Shown here in pieces: positions 34,140-42,829 of a DNA stretch of 64,000 nucleotides (its first letter is position 1; every line of letters starts with the position of its first letter). The DNA is from Bryobacterales bacterium (GTDB taxonomy: Bacteria > Acidobacteriota > Terriglobia > Bryobacterales > Bryobacteraceae). The position numbers were made by a program, and so were the translations under genes. The notes under the pieces were generated by a model. That model was not told where the DNA came from and searched no databases. It was given only the letters and a program-made list of their open reading frames with translations. Where the stretch lies: positions 1 to 64,000 of the forward strand of contig JAFAQY010000091.1 in NCBI GenBank assembly GCA_019261985.1, in the 5' to 3' direction.

Positions 34140-35216
34140 ATGAATCTGAAAATCCTCCTCCTGCCCGGCGACGGAATCGGGGTCGAAGTAACGAATGCGG
34201 CCGCCGACGTGTTGAAAGCGGTCGCCAAGACGTTCGGTCACACCCTGGACTTGAGCGAAGGCCTTTTAGGCGGCATCGCGATTCACAAAACCGGCGTGCC
34301 TCTTCCCGAGGAAACCAAGAATCTGGCAATGCAGGCGGATGCGACGCTGATGGGCGCCGTCGGCTTGCCGGAGTTCGACACCGCTCCGCCGAGCCAGCGG
34401 CCGGAAGCCGGGCTGCTCGGCCTTCGAAAAGCCCTCGATGTTTTCGCGAACCTCCGTCCCGTGGTCACCTATCCCGAGCTGATCGAATCTTCGCCGCTCA
34501 AAAATCACGTGGTCTCGGGCACGGACATGATCATCGTGCGCGAGCTGACCGGCGGCTTGTATTATGGCCAGCCGCGTGGAATCGGCAACAATCGCGGATT
34601 TAATACGATGTCATACACGCGCGCCGAAGTCGAGCGCGTCACCCACATGGCCTTCAAGTTGGCGCGCAACCGCCGGAAGAAGGTCACAAGTGTCGACAAA
34701 TCCAACGTGCTTGAGGTGTCGCAGTTCTGGCGCCAAGTGGTCTCGGAGATCGGACCGCAATACCCGGACGTGCAGCTTGAGCATATGCTGGTGGACAACG
34801 CCGCGATGCAAATGGTGCTGCGGCCCACGCAGTTCGATGTGATGCTCACGGAAAACACTTTCGGCGATATTTTGAGCGACATCGGCGGCATTCTCGCCGG
34901 CTCGATCGGGATGCTGCCGTCGGCGTCGCTTGGCGCGACGAAAGGTCTTTACGAACCGGTGCACGGCTCGGCCCCGGACATAGCCGGGCAGAACAAAGCC
35001 AATCCGCTGGGCGCGATCGGCAGCGTCGCGGCGATGCTTGAATATACGTTCGGGCTGGTGAAAGAAGCTCAGGCGTTGAACGCCGCCATCGGCAAAGTGC
35101 TGGCGTCGGGAAGAGTAACCGCCGATCTGCGCCCCAAAGGCACGCCCGCAACCACGCAGGAGGTCGGCGAAGCAGTAGGTCAAGCTTTAGCTTTGACCCG
35201 AGTTGAGGCAATATGA
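34140..35216 (+). CDS. leuB: 3-isopropylmalate dehydrogenase
   Basis: 358 aa. It oxidises and decarboxylates 3-isopropylmalate to 2-oxoisocaproate with NAD in leucine synthesis. Motifs: [18 protein letters not shown] at the start, [34 protein letters not shown] and the metal-binding [19 protein letters not shown] with [18 protein letters not shown]. Its stop overlaps the leuC start (ATGA). It leads a leuB-leuC-leuD operon; leuA is not beside it and the only leuA-like sequence in the window is broken. Confidence 0.96.
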   Translation: MNLKILLLPGDGIGVEVTNAAADVLKAVAKTFGHTLDLSEGLLGGIAIHKTGVPLPEETKNLAMQADATLMGAVGLPEFDTAPPSQRPEAGLLGLRKALDVFANLRPVVTYPELIESSPLKNHVVSGTDMIIVRELTGGLYYGQPRGIGNNRGFNTMSYTRAEVERVTHMAFKLARNRRKKVTSVDKSNVLEVSQFWRQVVSEIGPQYPDVQLEHMLVDNAAMQMVLRPTQFDVMLTENTFGDILSDIGGILAGSIGMLPSASLGATKGLYEPVHGSAPDIAGQNKANPLGAIGSVAAMLEYTFGLVKEAQALNAAIGKVLASGRVTADLRPKGTPATTQEVGEAVGQALALTRVEAI

Positions 35217-36616
35217 AAGCGCGCACAATTGTAGAAAAGATCTGGGATAACCACGTCGTAACGCAACAGCCCGGCGCGCCCGCGCTGCTGTATATCGACC
35301 TTCACCTGGTCCACGAAGTCACTTCCCCGCAGGCGTTTTCCATGCTGCGCCAGCGGGACCTCAAGGTCCGCCGTCCGGATCTCACCGTTGCGACCATGGA
35401 CCACAGCACGCCCACGTACTCCCGAACGCTTCCCGTCCTGGATCCCGCCGGCGCTGCGCAGCTTGAGCAGATGGAAAAGAACTGCGCCGAGTTCGGCATC
35501 CGCTTGTATAACCGCCTGAGCGACCATCAGGGCATCGTGCACGTGATCGGCCCCGAGCAAGGCCTCACCCAGCCGGGAATGACGATCACCTGTGGCGATA
35601 GCCACACCGCAACTCACGGAGCGGTCGGCGCGCTCGCATTCGGCATCGGCACCAGCCAGGTTGGCCACGTGCTCGCGACCCAGTGCCTTTTGCAGACGCC
35701 TTCAGAAACCTACGCCATTCAAGTGGACGGCGCTCTGAAGAAAGGTGTATCGGCGAAGGACATTATCCTGGCGGTAATCGCGAAGATCGGCATTGGCGGG
35801 GGCACCGGCTGCGTGTTCGAGTACATCGGCTCGACCATTCGCGGCCTATCGATGGAAGAGCGGATGACGATCTGCAATATGTCCATCGAAGGCGGCGCGC
35901 GCGCCGGCTTGGTTGCCCCGGACGACACAACGTATCAGTACCTGAATGGCCGCGAGTTCGCTCCGCGGGGCGGTGCGTGGGATGCCGCTGTTTCGTGCTG
36001 GAAACAACTGCCGACGGATGAAGGCGCCGAGTACTCCAAGCACTTGCGCCTGGATGCCGGCGAGCTCGAGCCGATGGTCACATTCGGAACCAATCCGGGC
36101 ATGGGCATTCCGATTTCGGGCGCCATCCCCAATCCTTCCAGCATCTCCGATCCGATGGCGAAATCCGATCTCGTGAAAGCGCTGCATTACATGGCGCTCG
36201 AGCCTGGTAAGCCGCTGCTCGGACATCCGATCAATGTCGTGTTTGTCGGAAGCTGCACCAATTCGCGCATCTCCGATCTTCGCGCCGCGGCATCCGTAAT
36301 CAAGGGTCGAAAAGTCAATCCGAAAGTGCGCATGCTGGTAGTCCCGGGTTCGCAGCAGGTCAAGAAGCAGGCCGAGGCCGAGGGCCTCGACAAAATATTC
36401 CGCGAAGCCGGAGCAGATTTCCGCGAAGCCGGCTGCTCTATGTGCCTGGCGATGAACGGCGACCAGCTCGAACCGGGCGAATACAGCGTATCCACCAGCA
36501 ACCGCAACTTCGAAGGCCGGCAAGGCAAAGGCGGGCGGACGCTGCTAGCCAGCCCCCTGACCGCCGCGGCCTCGGCAGTCACCGGCGTAGTAACCGACGT
36601 GAGGACGCTATTGTAG
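35213..36616 (+). CDS. leuC: 3-isopropylmalate dehydratase large subunit
   Basis: 467 aa. With LeuD it isomerises 2- to 3-isopropylmalate using a 4Fe-4S cluster. The cluster cysteines are visible in [15 protein letters not shown] and in [12 protein letters not shown]. Substrate-binding segments include [32 protein letters not shown]. It overlaps leuB by four bases and is separated from leuD by a 79-base spacer that holds a double-hairpin repeat. Confidence 0.97.
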   Translation: MKARTIVEKIWDNHVVTQQPGAPALLYIDLHLVHEVTSPQAFSMLRQRDLKVRRPDLTVATMDHSTPTYSRTLPVLDPAGAAQLEQMEKNCAEFGIRLYNRLSDHQGIVHVIGPEQGLTQPGMTITCGDSHTATHGAVGALAFGIGTSQVGHVLATQCLLQTPSETYAIQVDGALKKGVSAKDIILAVIAKIGIGGGTGCVFEYIGSTIRGLSMEERMTICNMSIEGGARAGLVAPDDTTYQYLNGREFAPRGGAWDAAVSCWKQLPTDEGAEYSKHLRLDAGELEPMVTFGTNPGMGIPISGAIPNPSSISDPMAKSDLVKALHYMALEPGKPLLGHPINVVFVGSCTNSRISDLRAAASVIKGRKVNPKVRMLVVPGSQQVKKQAEAEGLDKIFREAGADFREAGCSMCLAMNGDQLEPGEYSVSTSNRNFEGRQGKGGRTLLASPLTAAASAVTGVVTDVRTLL

Positions 36617-36660
36617 GGCGGGTTGCCAACCCGCGCGCGATTGCCAATCGCGCTGGCCGG
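36616..36660 (+). repeat. Double-hairpin repeat, copy E, between leuC and leuD
   Basis: Starts at the leuC stop. Hairpin 1 is GCGGGTTG-C-CAACCCGC (36618-36634) and hairpin 2 is GCGCGATTG-C-CAATCGCGC (36635-36653), both perfect. As it lies inside an operon, it could adjust the leuC:leuD ratio or stabilise the upstream mRNA. Confidence 0.85.
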
Positions 36661-36695
36661 CGGGTGAGCATCCTGCGCACAGAACCGGAGTTCCC

Positions 36696-37283
36696 ATGAA
36701 ATTCCAAACATTAGAAAGCAAAACCGTAGTCATCCCCACCGACAACATCGACACCGATCAGATCATCCCCGCGCGCTATCTGAAAGCCATCTCCAAGGAC
36801 GGTCTCGGCGAGGGCCTTTTCCGCGATTGGCGCTTCAACGCCGATGGCACTCCCAAACCCGACTTCCCGATGAATCGCCCCGAAGCGAAAGGGGCGCAGA
36901 TTCTCGTGGCCGGCGACAACTTCGGTTGCGGCAGCTCGCGCGAGCACGCTCCGTGGGCACTGACCCAAAACGGCATCCGGGCAGTGATCAGCACATCATT
37001 CGCCGATATCTTCAAAGGCAACGCGCTGAAGAACGGCCTGCTGCCGGTGATCGTCCCGCCGGATGCGCACTCGGAATTGCTGCATTCTCCTGGAGCCGTC
37101 GTGAAGATCGATCTCCGCTCTCAAACTCTTGTGCTCCCGGACGGCCGCACGGTCGAGTTCCCGATCGACGGCTTCGCCAAGCACTGCCTGCTTGAGGGCG
37201 TCGACGAGCTAGGCTACATGCTTCAGCAAAAAAGTGCTATCGCGGCGTACGAAGCCGCGCACCCAAGTTCCATTCGAGCTTGA
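36696..37283 (+). CDS. leuD: 3-isopropylmalate dehydratase small subunit
   Basis: 195 aa, the normal LeuD length. The swivelling-domain motifs are [14 protein letters not shown] and [17 protein letters not shown], and the C-terminal part carries [22 protein letters not shown]. It partners LeuC. The ATG at 36696 follows GGAG at about seven bases. The gene is the last of the operon; the convergent vapC begins 20 bases after it. Confidence 0.96.
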   Translation: MKFQTLESKTVVIPTDNIDTDQIIPARYLKAISKDGLGEGLFRDWRFNADGTPKPDFPMNRPEAKGAQILVAGDNFGCGSSREHAPWALTQNGIRAVISTSFADIFKGNALKNGLLPVIVPPDAHSELLHSPGAVVKIDLRSQTLVLPDGRTVEFPIDGFAKHCLLEGVDELGYMLQQKSAIAAYEAAHPSSIRA

Positions 37284-37303
37284 AAACCGGGCCCGAGTCG
37301 CTG

Positions 37304-37735
37304 CTAATGCAACAAAAGGGCACACTTCCCCGCTCGCTTCGCCAGTGCGCGATCGAAGGTAACTAAAACACCGTCATGCGCGGTGGCAAATGCGAGCAGG
37401 TAGGCGTCTGCCCATAATTTCGGCGAGGCATTGCCCGCGGAGGTCTGCGTCCGAAACGATGGATCCAAGCCCTGAGGCTCCGCCAGAAGGGCGACCCGGT
37501 CGTCTTCAAACAACTTCTCATAGGCGCGCCACGCGCCTCGCATGCTCAAGGGGCGGCCATTCATCGCGGCCGCGGTACTTAACAGGCGAAGCACGCCCAT
37601 TTGCGTCAGACGGGAAAATCCGATCACTTCATCGGTGGTATTAGGCAACCAGGTCAGGGCTTCCGAACGGTATATATGATCTTCTAACAGAATCGCCAAC
37701 CAGACATTAATATCAGGGAAGCTGGAGGAGCTCAT
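37304..37735 (-). CDS. VapC-type PIN-domain toxin
   Basis: 143 aa. PIN-domain acids are seen in FPDINVWLAIL (Asp8), in LWADAYLLAFATAHDGVLVTFDRAL and in the middle; the fold and length match VapC RNases. The ending FDRALAKRAGKCALLL is typical. The start overlaps the antitoxin gene by 23 bases. The RNA target is unknown. Confidence 0.87.
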   Translation of the reverse strand: MSSSSFPDINVWLAILLEDHIYRSEALTWLPNTTDEVIGFSRLTQMGVLRLLSTAAAMNGRPLSMRGAWRAYEKLFEDDRVALLAEPQGLDPSFRTQTSAGNASPKLWADAYLLAFATAHDGVLVTFDRALAKRAGKCALLLH

Positions 37736-37970
37736 GGATCTGTTCGTTTGTGAGGTCGAACGGCTTGCCTCGAGAGGGCACGATCGGTCGCGTCAAGTCT
37801 AAGCGGCGTTGCCGGCGCTCCGGCAGTGCATCTTGCACCGCCTGCTCAATGCTTTTGAGTATGAGCTGACGAGCGGAGCAGCCCTTGCGCGCCGCTGCTT
37901 CATGCAGACGGCGGTGTAGTTCTCTTGGGACGTCAATACTGGTACGAATGGAATGAGATCCCATAACCAT
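37713..37970 (-). CDS. VapB-type ribbon-helix-helix antitoxin
   Basis: 85 aa. The DNA-binding stretch HSIRTSIDVPRELHRRLHEAAARKGCSARQLILKSIEQAV is a ribbon-helix-helix of the CopG/Arc class, with a C-terminal tail (FDLTNEQIHELLQLP) that would contact the PIN toxin. The ATG at 37970 is preceded by GAGGG at about six bases; a second in-frame ATG two codons later is possible. A perfect palindrome lies just upstream (37982-38003). Confidence 0.87.
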   Translation of the reverse strand: MVMGSHSIRTSIDVPRELHRRLHEAAARKGCSARQLILKSIEQAVQDALPERRQRRLDLTRPIVPSRGKPFDLTNEQIHELLQLP

Positions 37971-37981
37971 ATTGTCCCTCG

Positions 37982-38003
37982 GGTTGACTTAAATAAGTCA
38001 ACC
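37982..38003. promoter_or_regulatory. 22-bp perfect palindrome, probable vapBC operator
   Basis: GGTTGACTTA-AA-TAAGTCAACC, with ten-base arms and a two-base centre. It is 11 bases upstream of the vapB start codon. It contains TTGACT on both strands, so it would overlap the -35 region of a vapB promoter. Ribbon-helix-helix antitoxins bind such palindromes to repress their own operon. Confidence 0.7.
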
Positions 38004-38028
38004 GAGGCGTTGATGCTGCTGCCTGCCC

Positions 38029-38901
38029 TCACTGAGTCTGTTGACCCAAGTGAGTGGCGATGCACCAACTATTGCCCCAATTGTCTTCCACAACGCCGAG
38101 CCGGTCGCCATAGGGCTGATTTGCCGGCGACAACAACGATTTCGCGCCGGCAGCTAGCGCTTGGCCGTACAGACTGTCGGCATCCGGAACGTAAAGATAA
38201 AGGCTTGCCGGCATGGGCGTGGTTTCGCCCATCTCCAGAATGGCGGTGCCGATCCGCAACGCGGCATGCATTACCCGGCCCTCGGGCGATTTAAAAACCC
38301 CCAACTCTTCCGCGTTGAAGGCCCGCTTGAGGAAATCGATCAGGCCGAGCACATCGGTGTGGTGCAGATACGGCGTGACGGTCCTCATGCCTTCCCAAGC
38401 CGCCACTCCAGGAAAGCGAGTGGCGATATACCAGAGGTTGCCTGTGGGGTCCTTCACGCCCCCTTGGCGCTCGCCGTACGGCCTGTCCTCCGGCACACGT
38501 AATGACTCACCCCCCGCCGCAATCGCCCGGTCATAGACGGCGTCGACATCCGGGACATACAGATGTAGGGCTAAAGGCGTTTCGCGTCCGCGTGCTCCGC
38601 CGCCGCACATCAGCATTGAATCGCCGATCTGAACCTCGCAATGAAGGTGACCGGAGCCGCCTATGGATCTTCCGGTTTCAACCGCGCCGAACGCGTCTTT
38701 GACAAATTGAACCAGCCGCTCGGGGTCGGCGACGGTCAGATAAGGCGTGACGGTGGTGAATCCTTTCCGCACGCCTGTGGTTTCAGTTGCTGCTGTCATA
38801 CGTATTTTCCTTTCCAGTTCACTCCGTAAACGATCTTGAAACTCCCGGCTGGGACATTCGGCCAACGCAGCTTCGATCCGAGCTATCTCTTGATCAGCCA
38901 T
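38029..38901 (-). CDS. Tandem VOC/glyoxalase-domain protein
   Basis: The ATG at 38901 overlaps the end of the sigma-factor gene by eight bases and gives MADQEIARIEAALAECPSRE, for 290 aa. A 32-residue charged helix (CPSREFQDRLRSELERK) precedes two VOC domains, FTTVTPYLTVADPERLVQFVKDAFGA and MRTVTPYLHHTDVLGLIDFLKRAF. Each has PhnB-like features (SLYLYVPDADSLYGQALAAGA). It is the overlapping partner of an ECF sigma factor where an anti-sigma factor would be expected. The substrate is unknown. Confidence 0.82.
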   Translation of the reverse strand: MADQEIARIEAALAECPSREFQDRLRSELERKIRMTAATETTGVRKGFTTVTPYLTVADPERLVQFVKDAFGAVETGRSIGGSGHLHCEVQIGDSMLMCGGGARGRETPLALHLYVPDVDAVYDRAIAAGGESLRVPEDRPYGERQGGVKDPTGNLWYIATRFPGVAAWEGMRTVTPYLHHTDVLGLIDFLKRAFNAEELGVFKSPEGRVMHAALRIGTAILEMGETTPMPASLYLYVPDADSLYGQALAAGAKSLLSPANQPYGDRLGVVEDNWGNSWCIATHLGQQTQ

Positions 38902-39421
38902 GCGCGGCCTCCCATTGCTCTCGCAGATGTTCCAGCGCCCTGCGTTGAAGCTGCTTGACCGCGCCCTCGGTCTTGCCCAGCATCGCCGCGATTTCAAGCA
39001 GGCTTCGCTGCTCCACGTACCTCAATTCAATGACGCGGCGCTGAGTTTCCGGCAAGCGATCGACCAGTTGGAACAGCATGGCGCGCCGCTCGAAATCCGT
39101 ATGGGAGCCCGCGGTTTCCGGCAGCGGTCCGGCCGATTCCTTCCCGGTCTTCTGCCATCTGTCGATTAAAACGTTAGCCGCGATGCGCAGCAGCCAGGCT
39201 ATGAAGGGCACGCCTCGCCATTCGTATGCGCCCAGATTCTCCAACGCTCGGCGAAACACCTCCGACGTAACGTCTTCCGCTTCGGCGCGATTCGGCGCGC
39301 GCCGGATCGCGTATGCCCAAACCCGGTGGAAATAGCTGTCGTAAAGGTCCAAAAAGCGCTCGGGATCGGCCTGGGCGGCCGCCACCAGTTTCCGCTCGTG
39401 CTGCGATTCCAGGCTGCTCAA
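38894..39421 (-). CDS. ECF-family RNA polymerase sigma factor
   Basis: 175 aa with region 2 (YDSYFHRVWAYAIRRAPNRAEAEDVTSEVFRRALENL) and region 4 (LPETQRRVIELRYVEQRSLLEIAAMLGKTEGAVKQLQRRALEHL), separated by a short linker. No C-terminal extension. It is divergent from valS and overlaps the VOC gene. A candidate ECF-type promoter of the same gene lies at 39437-39462 on the minus strand, consistent with autoregulation. Confidence 0.92.
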   Translation of the reverse strand: MSSLESQHERKLVAAAQADPERFLDLYDSYFHRVWAYAIRRAPNRAEAEDVTSEVFRRALENLGAYEWRGVPFIAWLLRIAANVLIDRWQKTGKESAGPLPETAGSHTDFERRAMLFQLVDRLPETQRRVIELRYVEQRSLLEIAAMLGKTEGAVKQLQRRALEHLREQWEAAHG

Positions 39422-39436
39422 CGCGTTTCCGTTAAG

Positions 39437-39504
39437 AATAACTGCAAAAGCCGCGCAAAGTTACGGGTCCGTGCTCAACTTTCGCGGCTCGGTCGCTTGT
39501 TAAA
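39437..39504. promoter_or_regulatory. Candidate divergent ECF-type promoter pair
   Basis: Both strands of the sigma/valS spacer carry an AACTTT box followed by a CGCGGCT stretch and then a GTTA box. On the plus strand AACTTT is at 39477-39482 and GTTAAA at 39499-39504 (16 bases apart). On the minus strand AACTTT is at 39462-39457 and GTTATT at 39442-39437 (14 apart). The AACTT/GTTA pattern resembles ECF promoters. The 14-base spacing is short, so the minus one is less sure. Confidence 0.35.
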
Positions 39505-39517
39505 ATCGTAGTTCCCC

Positions 39518-42043
39518 ATGCAAATCGAAAAAGTGTATGAACCTCAACGGTTCGAGCCGCATTGGGCTAAGTGGTGGGTCGACGAGAAGCTGTTCCACGT
39601 CGAAGCGGCGCCCGCCGGCAGTGAAAACAGCGAACCCTATTTTTCGCTCGTAATTCCGCCGCCGAACGTCACCGGATCCTTGCACATGGGGCATATGTTC
39701 GAGCACGCCATTATCGACGCGCAGATCCGGTGGCGGCGCATGACCGGCGTCAGAACCCTATGGGTGCCGGGCACAGATCACGCTGGAATCGCTACCGAAC
39801 TGATGGTCGATCGCCAACTGGCGAGCGAAGGACTGAGCAAGCGCGATCTCGGGCGCGAGAAATTTATTGAGCGCGTGTGGCAGTGGAAGGAACAGTTCGG
39901 CGGCCGCATCGTCGAGCAGATGAAGCGGGCGGGCGTGAGCTGCGATTGGTCCCGTGAACGTTTCACCCTGGATGCCGGCCTTTCGCGCGCCGTGCGGGAA
40001 GCATTCGTTCGCCTGTACGACAAGGGCTTGATCTATCGCGCGAATTACATCGTTAACTGGTGTCCCCGGTGCCAGACTGTGCTCTCGGATCTTGAAGTCG
40101 AGCACGAGGACATGCCGGGTCACCTCTGGCACATTCGCTATCCAGTCGAGGGCTCGAACGTGAAGCTGGTTGTGGCTACCACGCGGCCGGAAACGATGCT
40201 CGGCGATACCGCGGTTGCCATTAATCCGAACGACCCGCGTGCGCTGGAGCTGCGAGGCAAGTTCGCGCGGCTGCCGTTAATGGAACGATTGATTCCGATC
40301 GTCCTTGATGAGATGGCCGAATTGGGCTTCGGCTCCGGCGCGGTGAAGATCACGCCCGCGCACGATCCGAACGACTTCGAGGCGGGGCGGAGGCACAATC
40401 TCGAAAGCATCCAGGTGATTGACGAACACGCGAACATGACGGCGGCCGCGGGCGAGTTTGCAGGCCTGGATCGCTTCGAGGCCCGAAAGCGGGTGGTCGA
40501 AGAACTGGAAAAACGCGGCTTGATGGAAAAAATCGAGCCGTACGCACTAAGCGCCGGCAAATGCCATCGCTGTAAAACCATTGTCGAACCGCTGGTTTCA
40601 AAACAATGGTGGATGAGCATGAAGCCGCTCGCCGCGCCCGCGATTCGGGCCGTCGAGGACGGGCGCATTCAGTTCGTGCCCGCGAACTGGGCCAAAACTT
40701 ACTACGAATGGATGTACAACATTCGCGATTGGTGCATCTCGCGGCAGCTGTGGTGGGGCCATCGCATCCCGGCGTGGCATTGCGGCGATTGCAAACAGGT
40801 CACCGTCGCGCGCCAGGATCCGGACCGCTGCGCGCATTGCGGCTCGGCCAATATCCAGCAGGAAACCGACGTTCTCGATACCTGGTTTTCAAGCGGATTG
40901 TGGCCGTTTTCAACGCTCGGCTGGCCGGATGATACGCCGGATCTGCGCACCTTCTATCCGACATCGCTGCTCGTCACCGGCTTCGACATTATATTTTTCT
41001 GGTGCGCGCGCATGATCATGTTCGGATTGGAAATGATGGGCGATGTGCCATTCCGTCAAGTGCACATTCACGGCCTGGTGCGGGACGCAGAACGCGTGAA
41101 GATGTCCAAGACCAAGGGGAACGTGATCGACCCGCTGGTGATCAATGAGAAATACGGCACGGACGCGGTGCGTTTCGGGCTCCTGGTGAGCGCCGCTCCC
41201 GGAAACGATATCGCCTTAAGCGAAGACCGCATCGACGCCGAGAAGGCCTTTGCAAATAAGATCTGGAACGCATCGCGGCTGCTGTTCAGCAAGCCCCGCG
41301 AGGGCTCGGGCGAGCCGGTTTCGCTCGCCGACCGATGGATTCGCATGCGCCTGAACGATTGCGCCGATACCGCCAACAAAGCCTTCGAGCAGCATCGCTA
41401 TCATGAGGTAGCCGAGACGCTGTACCACTTCTGGTGGGGCGATTTTTGCGACTGGTATCTGGAGTTCAAGAAGTCCGAAGCGGATTGGAGCTATGCGTAT
41501 GTCGTGCACGAAAAAGCGCTGCGGCTTTTACATCCGTTAATGCCGTTTCTGACGGAGGAGCTCTGGCATAGACTCCAACCGGAAGGCCGTTCCATTGCAT
41601 TGGCGCAATACCCGGCCTTCGATCCCGCACAAAAGGATTGCGAAGCCGAAGAGCAGATGAAACTGCTTCAGGAGCTTGTGACGGAGGCTCGCGCCATCCG
41701 CGCCGATAACAAGATCGAACCCCGGCGACCCATTGCTGCCGCCACGAATCAATCTTTGGACGACGCGCGCCGGGGCATGATTGAGCGGCTCGCGAATATA
41801 ACACTAAAGTACGATCCGGCATTGAAGCAGCGATTGAAACTAGACATTCCGGTGGACCGCGCCCGGCTGGAAAAGGAGAACGGGCAACTTGAAAAACAAA
41901 TCGCCGCGCTGGACCGTCAGTTAGCGAACGACGAGTTTGTCGCGAAAGCGCCGGAGAACGTTGTCACGGGCATGCGAGCCAAGAAGGCGGAGTACGAAAA
42001 GAAGCTCGCCGATAATCGCGCAGCGCTCGCCGCGGAAGCATGA
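39518..42043 (+). CDS. valS: Valyl-tRNA synthetase
   Basis: 841 aa, a little short for ValRS. The class I motifs are PPPNVTGSLHMGHM (HMGH at 56-59) and KMSKTKGN (from about residue 528), with an editing domain between (VATTRPETMLGDTAVAINP). Zinc-like cysteine pairs (CHRCK, CAHCG) lie in the catalytic insert. The C-terminus is the valyl coiled coil (RLEKENGQLEKQIAALDRQL) ending FVAKAPENVVTGMRAKKAEYEKKL. Its stop overlaps birA by four bases. Confidence 0.96.
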   Translation: MQIEKVYEPQRFEPHWAKWWVDEKLFHVEAAPAGSENSEPYFSLVIPPPNVTGSLHMGHMFEHAIIDAQIRWRRMTGVRTLWVPGTDHAGIATELMVDRQLASEGLSKRDLGREKFIERVWQWKEQFGGRIVEQMKRAGVSCDWSRERFTLDAGLSRAVREAFVRLYDKGLIYRANYIVNWCPRCQTVLSDLEVEHEDMPGHLWHIRYPVEGSNVKLVVATTRPETMLGDTAVAINPNDPRALELRGKFARLPLMERLIPIVLDEMAELGFGSGAVKITPAHDPNDFEAGRRHNLESIQVIDEHANMTAAAGEFAGLDRFEARKRVVEELEKRGLMEKIEPYALSAGKCHRCKTIVEPLVSKQWWMSMKPLAAPAIRAVEDGRIQFVPANWAKTYYEWMYNIRDWCISRQLWWGHRIPAWHCGDCKQVTVARQDPDRCAHCGSANIQQETDVLDTWFSSGLWPFSTLGWPDDTPDLRTFYPTSLLVTGFDIIFFWCARMIMFGLEMMGDVPFRQVHIHGLVRDAERVKMSKTKGNVIDPLVINEKYGTDAVRFGLLVSAAPGNDIALSEDRIDAEKAFANKIWNASRLLFSKPREGSGEPVSLADRWIRMRLNDCADTANKAFEQHRYHEVAETLYHFWWGDFCDWYLEFKKSEADWSYAYVVHEKALRLLHPLMPFLTEELWHRLQPEGRSIALAQYPAFDPAQKDCEAEEQMKLLQELVTEARAIRADNKIEPRRPIAAATNQSLDDARRGMIERLANITLKYDPALKQRLKLDIPVDRARLEKENGQLEKQIAALDRQLANDEFVAKAPENVVTGMRAKKAEYEKKLADNRAALAAEA

Positions 42044-42750
42044 CCCGGCGCATCGAGCGCTTCGAACGGGTAGATTCCACCATGACCATTGCCGCGAAGC
42101 TCGCGGCCGAGGGATGCGCCGGCGGAACGATTGTGATCGCCGATGAGCAGACGGCGGGAATCGGGCGTCATGGGCACTCCTGGGTTTCAGAAAAAGGCAC
42201 AGGACTCTACGCATCGATGGTGCTACGTCTGCCCGTTGAAGCGCGGGCGCTTCCGGTGGTGATGCTCGCGCTCGGACTGGCCGCGCGCGACGCGATCATC
42301 GAGCTTACAACGCTTGTGCCGGATCTGCGATGGCCCAACGATATCCTTATCGCCGGAAAGAAAAGCGCGGGAATTTTGGCGCAGCTAGAAGGCGATGCAA
42401 TCATCGCCGGTATTGGAATCAACATCGCGCAGACGCATTTCCCGCCGGGCCTCGAGACGCCGGCGACATCATTGGTTCTCGAAGGCGCGCGAGTGGATCG
42501 GGAGGAATTACTGGCCGCGCTCGCCGGGGCGGTGGACAGGTATTGCGCAATTCTGGTCGATGAGGGCGCCGGCGCCATTGTGCGGATATTTGAGGCGAGC
42601 TCAAGTTACGCCCGCGGCCGGCGAGTCCGCGTTCAACAAACGAATAGCGCAATCGAAGGCGTCACGGAAGGCTTGGACGAGAGTGGTTTCTTGATGGTGC
42701 GGCAGGATGACGGGAATATAACGACCGTTTTGGCGGGCGGCGTACGTTAA
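42040..42750 (+). CDS. birA: Biotin--[acetyl-CoA-carboxylase] ligase
   Basis: 236 aa, the short form without the N-terminal DNA-binding domain, so it is a ligase only and not the biotin repressor. Motifs: FERVDSTMTIAAKLAAEG, ADEQTAGIGRHGHSWVSEKGTGLYAS (biotinyl-AMP loop), RWPNDILIAGKKSAGILAQLE and IAGIGINIAQTHFP. It attaches biotin to the carboxylase carrier protein. It overlaps valS by four bases. Confidence 0.94.
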   Translation: MTRRIERFERVDSTMTIAAKLAAEGCAGGTIVIADEQTAGIGRHGHSWVSEKGTGLYASMVLRLPVEARALPVVMLALGLAARDAIIELTTLVPDLRWPNDILIAGKKSAGILAQLEGDAIIAGIGINIAQTHFPPGLETPATSLVLEGARVDREELLAALAGAVDRYCAILVDEGAGAIVRIFEASSSYARGRRVRVQQTNSAIEGVTEGLDESGFLMVRQDDGNITTVLAGGVR

Positions 42751-42829
42751 AAATCGGGTGCGAATCCGCGCAATCGTCGCGCCGTGCTTTGGTTTAACAT
42801 GATACAGAACGGCCCGGAGGATAACACCT

